Shown here piece by piece: positions 59,416 to 64,000 of a stretch of DNA of 64,000 nucleotides (its first letter is position 1; each line of letters starts with the position of its first letter). Origin of the DNA: Amphibalanus amphitrite (lineage: Eukaryota > Arthropoda > Thecostraca > Balanomorpha > Balanidae); assembly GCF_019059575.1 (NCBI RefSeq), contig NW_024882326.1, positions 248,001-312,000 on the forward strand, given 5' to 3'. The notes under the pieces were generated by a model. It ran no database searches and was not told the DNA's origin. It saw only the letters and a list, made by a program, of their open reading frames with translations. Made by a program: the position numbers and the translations under genes.

Positions 59416-62295
59416 GTGAAGGTCAGGTTTTAGCAGGGTAAACGAGATTTAATCTGCCCATTTTGTTTTAGGAAAAGAGGCCGATGTTCAAGTTGTCAAC
59501 GGCCTAACGCAGCTCAACACGGGGAATTAGCCCTATGTAGGTAGGATAAATGGTGCTCAAAGTTTAACGAAAGGTAGGTACGTGTCTAAACTGCCACAAC
59601 TTGAGCTAGGAATTTCAATTCTATATCAATGCGGTTACACTTGATATTATGGTTATTTGGGTACCTTCTTTCTACCTGCGGCTCTGTTTTTACTTTGATG
59701 AAGAACATCATAACGATTTACGAACGATCCAATTCAATTGCTACAATGCAGTGCCCCCAGCGCGATGTTTCCCGAGCGTTGACTAATGGACTCATTGGAA
59801 GCGTGACGCTTTTCGGCATTAGTGGTGGGGAGGGCGCAGCAATGCAGGCGTGTTATTGGATGAGAGTGACTAGTGAGTCATGTCTGGTAATCGCCCATTG
59901 TCGGCAGCCAAGGCGTCTGACCCAGGGGCCGCCACGGCCGCGCTCAGTTACTGGTTCCGCTATCCACCAACAGATGTCTCTGCTGATAGCTCTCGGCCTG
60001 TTCCGCACAGGCCACTCGTGGGACACGATGTGCAGGAGCGGCAAGCCAAGCAGGTCAGGTTAACTGACCAGCTCATTGTTTCACAGTTCCTGCGACTAAA
60101 ATAATCGGTAGATCCTAGGTAGGTATAGGTACCTAACTAAACCTATGCCTAGTTACAATGCGTTGTCGGAGTTGACCTTTGATGAACCGTTTATGCTTCC
60201 TGAGCACACACAAATACCTATAATAAGATTTTATGTTTTAAAATATCAGTTACCTACATTTTCAGCGCAGGAATTCGATGTGTAAATGAGATGTCAATAT
60301 GATAAGTAAAACGGTACCTAAGCGTGGCTATTATTTTTTATCAGATGACGAGACTGGCGCATGCATGCCTATGTTTGAATCTTTTCTTTTGAATACTAGG
60401 AAAAACAGCAGTGACATCCAGCAGCAGCGGCGAAAAACCTTCAATTAAGGGGGGACTGTCGGGGGGGGGGACTGCCGACTTTTGGTCCCATTCTTTCCAT
60501 GCAACGTCCATAGGGCTAATGTTAAAATGCCAAAATCAAAGGGGGGCACGGTGCCCCAGTGCCCTCCCCGTTCCGCCGCCTATGTTTTTACAGGGAGATC
60601 ACCACAAGCTGCTAGCCCGCCGGAGCGCCGACCGGCCGCCGAAAACCCGCCCCTGCGGCGCCCTCGGCTCCCGGCCGCCGGCGGCGCGCCCGGAATCGAT
60701 GGACTCCCTTTGGTGTGTACCGCTCCGTTCCCAGCGCCGGCACCGGCGTGAAATCCGGCGGAATTACAAAACTTGCCCGTCTGGGAACGTGACCAGGTGA
60801 CATCGGCTCCTGCGCGCCCGTCAATGGAGACACGCCGCCCCGGGCGCGGACGCTAAGCCGCGCACAATGCGACGAGCTGCGTGCTTAAATCTCCATCAAC
60901 GGCGCCGGCAATTTGGGGTGATTAGGCCTCCGCAGGCTCCACCACCGCGACCGATTCGGGTAGATCCTCCCAAATCTGCCGGCTGCCCGCCGGGTACGAT
61001 TCGCCTATACCGGCGATCAGTTGCTCTGATCTGCGCGGCGGTGACCAGAGCTGAGCGGCAGCTGATTGTGTGTGATGATGTGCTGCACGACAACCGGCGT
61101 CATTGGTTCAATGGAGCGGCGGCGGCGGGGATTGGGTCGGAGCGAGCCGTGACTCATGGTGACGGCGGTATCCGCGGGACGGCAGGCTGCTCGGACGGCC
61201 GGGAGTGGCCCGGGGACGGACGGACCCGTCCTACAGATGCACTGCACTGGTCTGCAGGACGGGAAACTGACTGACACCCGGCGTCAGTCCTACTTACAGA
61301 ATACAGGACGACTGGAAGCTGAACATAGGAGCGTCTGTTGGTAGAAGATAACTTGTGTCAACTGTCAGTTGGATAATGCAGCACGGCCAGATATTAGGAC
61401 TCTTTAGCGCCCTGGATATTAGATGTCTACATAATGCATATGTCAGAACTCAGAGAAGCTAAAAAAACTGAAAACTGTCATTTGAAAATTGAAGTGGAAC
61501 GTGAACAGATTATAATAAGGGGATAGTGAATGCTACTAAAACATGAATATACAAAACAAAAACTTTGCTAATAGGTGTGAACTGTGAAGACTATCTAATG
61601 AAATGTGAAATAACGTTTACCTAATTTGCAGTGAATAATTTTAAAAATCGTTGATCTAAAGTGCTTCCGTTAACTATAGGTAACAGCGATAATAGCGATT
61701 ATAGTTATAATAGCAATTCACTATCAGTGGAAACGGGACTAGTGATGAGAAATGAAATGAAGTCTCCCTTCTCTGCGGTACCAGTATATAATATCGCCGG
61801 GCGCCAGGATCGCGTGTTGGCCGACTCTGAGTTGTCTCCGCTGAGTTATGGGATGCTTCCGGCAGAGTAAAAATGTCGTAACTCCGCCTTCTGGTTATGA
61901 GGGCGTGGCTCGCTCATATTTTATCCAAGTTCGGAACAGACACACACATTCGCTAATTTGATGTTAACATACCTATTAACGGTCACCTTATTTGTCAACC
62001 GGACAGCGGTGTGAAGCAGGTACACCTATGAAGCGCGTTCTGCTGGTATACGAGCTCTTCAACGGAGCACCTCTTATTCACGACGCTCGCGACAGTTTCA
62101 CGCTGCAGGTCTGCTCAGCTCATCGCCTATTCCAAACGAGCGTCTTTATGTCAGTTTCATAGGCAGGAGGCCGGACCGAGAGACGACGGCCGCGGTCTAA
62201 ATGTCACGCGACAGCGACGCCACTCGGAAGATGAAATGCTGGGACCTCCGGTTCTGAATAACGTTACCCACCACCGACTATTGGCTTAGAGACAC
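59416..62295. other. 2.9-kb spacer, no recognised gene
   Basis: GC-rich at 60560-61270 with multi-frame open stretches, otherwise AT-rich. No domain, RNA gene or paired repeat seen. Confidence 0.4.
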
Positions 62296-62298
62296 TAA

Positions 62299-62482
62299 AG
62301 GCTGAAACAGACTCTTTCCGCATTCAGGAAATCGCATGCGAGAGCCTATTCAAATACATTATGATTCTTCCCGCATCAATCGCATGTGGGAAGTGCGTGC
62401 GATTGATGCGCGCATGCTTCCATGTACTTGAATAGGCTCTCGCATGCGATTTCCTAGCTGCGGAAAGAGTCTGTTTCAGGCT
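62299..62482. mobile_element. 184-bp MITE with TAA target duplication
   Basis: Arms of about 60 bp beginning AGGCTGAAACAGACTC (right AGCCTGAAACAGACTC), running into AAATCGCATGCGAGAGCC; flanked by TAA at 62296-62298 and 62483-62485. The centre holds a second, smaller inverted repeat (GCATCAATCGCA). Harbinger-like by target site; shares TCGCATGCG with the MITE at 2611. Confidence 0.82.
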
Positions 62483-62485
62483 TAA

Positions 62486-63129
62486 CAGGCTCTGCGAAAT
62501 TAATTTGCGCCAGAAAAAATAAATAAAATGACATTTTTCCTTCCCCGAGTTACTTTCCATCCAATGAATTGTCAAGTTTGTATAAACCAGAAGTAAACAC
62601 ACATGTAGCAAACGCACAAACCAAAAGACTCAAATTGCATTGCAAGAAATGTATTTCCGCACTTGTCTTCTTGGCTGTAACCATTCGGTGATGCCCCACT
62701 GCACCGATGTTGGTCTGTAGATTCCCCGATCGGCTAGGCGTGCCTTCAACACGTGTGTCAACAACAAAAACAAGACACCGCGGGACACGGCTCATAACAC
62801 TACACAGTCCACACCACAAAAGTAGACGGTATACGCTCTTATCCCCGACTGGTGCGGTGCGGTGGCGTGACAAGATTACACGGTAAAAGCCGCACAGTAG
62901 CGAAAAGAAAGTGCGGCTTACACAGCTGTTTTACCAAGCTCAAAACAATTCAGTCATGCTTGTCATGGTTTCTTCGCAAGGTCAGAAAGCGTCACCAAAC
63001 CCATCTGGGGTCAATATTCTCTAGCACAGGGAGGCATGCTACAGCAGCGTGAGAGTACGTGATTTCGCAGCTGTTGAGGCAGAAATCCCATCGAAATTTT
63101 GGTCTGACGCCAGCAAAACACTTTAAAAA
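62486..63129. other. Spacer, nothing certain
   Basis: A 107-codon minus-strand frame (62550-62873) has ordinary amino-acid composition but no recognised motif. Confidence 0.4.
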
Positions 63130-63408
63130 ATGTCAAACTCGTTATATACCTACCAACAACTCAAAAGGAGACTCGCTAAAGGGAGCCTTCTTAAAAAAGA
63201 TCCAGCTGCCGTAGCTGATCTTATTGAGGTCTATCGACCCCTCGGCTAGCATGACGCCAATTTTTCCACCCCCAACTATCGACGTCTGGAAGCTGTATTT
63301 TTCAGTTTACTGCTGACCGAATCACAAGTCGACGCCTGGTTGCACAGCCGCCACTACCTCCACATAATCACATGTCTCCGCGTCTCTGTCCCCTCTAATC
63401 TCTGCTAG
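63130..63408 (+). pseudogene. Short reading frame interrupted by one in-frame TAG
   Basis: An ATG at 63130 opens 39 codons (begins MSNSLYTYQQLKRRLAKG). TAG at 63247-63249 interrupts, and the same frame then stays open for 52 further codons (HDANFSTPNYRRLEAVFFSL onward) to TAG at 63406. Composition is protein-like on both sides: mixed charged and hydrophobic residues, no low complexity. Either a decayed coding fragment or a readthrough frame. The protein is not recognised and chance cannot be excluded at this length. Confidence 0.33.
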
Positions 63409-63697
63409 CAAAGTCATTCAAAACTTCTAATATGTCCGACTTGTCCTTCGTTCAGCCACCAGTGTCCCATCCTCGTCCCCTCGCTTCCGTCTGGTCCTCG
63501 CCAGTCAGTCTTTCGTCCTCGTCCTCTCCCGTCCGTTTCCTCGTCCCCTCTGTCCGGGTCCGGTCGCCCGAGTGTCGTCCGGTCCGAGCGCCGCTCCCTG
63601 ACAGTTGCCAGCCGACGGCAGTGACATCCCGTCGACCACGTCGGACATGCTGCTCACGTAATTGCTCGGCGTTAGCGTCAAAGCGAGACTGGTCACC
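63409..63697. other. Spacer, C/T-rich
   Basis: CGTCC/TCGTCC-rich stretch with no recognised gene. Confidence 0.45.
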
Positions 63698-63869
63698 GCG
63701 CGGTCCGGCACAGCGACAGTCGCAGGTCGAGTCACAGTGAGAGGCCGGGTCAGCAGAGGCGCGGTCCCGCGCAGCGATAGTCGCAGGTCGAGTCACAGCG
63801 AGAGGCCGAGTCACAGCGAGAGGCGCGGTCCGGCGCAGCGATAGTCGCAGGCCGAGTCACAGCGAGAAG
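63698..63869. repeat. 61-64-bp tandem repeat, nearly 3 copies
   Basis: Units begin GCGCGGTCC at 63698, 63759 and 63823 and contain CGCAGGTCGAGTCACAG. The second unit has an extra partial GAGTCACAGCGAGAG. Confidence 0.88.
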
Positions 63870-64000
63870 TGCAGGCTGGGGAAAGCGGTTCAGCAGAGCG
63901 GTGGAGCAGCAGGGTGGCGGCTGGGGAAGAGACGGATGAAAGCAGAGATAGATGTGAAATAAAGAGGAAAAAGGAAAACTAGCTGGTAATGGACTATTGA

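Overview
The window is eukaryotic nuclear DNA from an animal, most likely an arthropod and plausibly a crustacean. Signs are spliced zinc-finger exons with GT/AG junctions, long GC-rich non-coding stretches, di- and trinucleotide microsatellites, many MITE-like elements with terminal inverted repeats (TIRs), and one intact LTR retrotransposon. The species is not identified; arthropod/crustacean is an inference from the closeness of the zinc fingers to Senseless/Gfi-1 and from the repeat style.

Layout. 0-4 kb: unrecognised sequence, a transposon relic, a Harbinger-type MITE (2611-3038) and a long CT microsatellite. 4019-8602: a complete minus-strand LTR retrotransposon with identical 212-bp LTRs, gag, pol (protease, reverse transcriptase, RNase H, integrase), a canonical -1 frameshift site with a hairpin, and a polypurine tract. 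8.9-30.7 kb: repeat-rich, with several TTAA-flanked TIR elements, a hAT-type element with an 8-bp target duplication (27250-29096), a 128-bp tandem array and long inverted repeats. A GC-rich promoter-like patch with three CCAAT boxes lies at 24.8-25.3 kb. 30.7-38 kb: mostly single-copy GC-rich DNA. 38-39.9 kb: a nested transposon. 39.9-54.3 kb: repeat-poor DNA holding the only confidently recognised cellular gene, a plus-strand Gfi-1/senseless-family zinc-finger repressor with four coding exons (42460-45678); its 5' exon(s) were not found. 54.3-59.4 kb: a second cluster of TTAA elements. 59.4-64 kb: largely unrecognised, with a small MITE, a reading frame broken by one TAG, and a tandem repeat.

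The most unusual feature is a group of non-autonomous TTAA-flanked elements (termini CCCTCGCC or CCCGCGCC). They carry a G-tract/C-tract hairpin just inside each end and are loaded with direct repeats of AGGTCA (nuclear-receptor half-site) and TGACGTCA palindromes (CRE/bZIP site). Elements with different termini share an internal core, so they look like a modular family that could spread regulatory sites. They lie on both sides of the senseless-like gene, but apart from one truncated fragment they stay out of its immediate surroundings.
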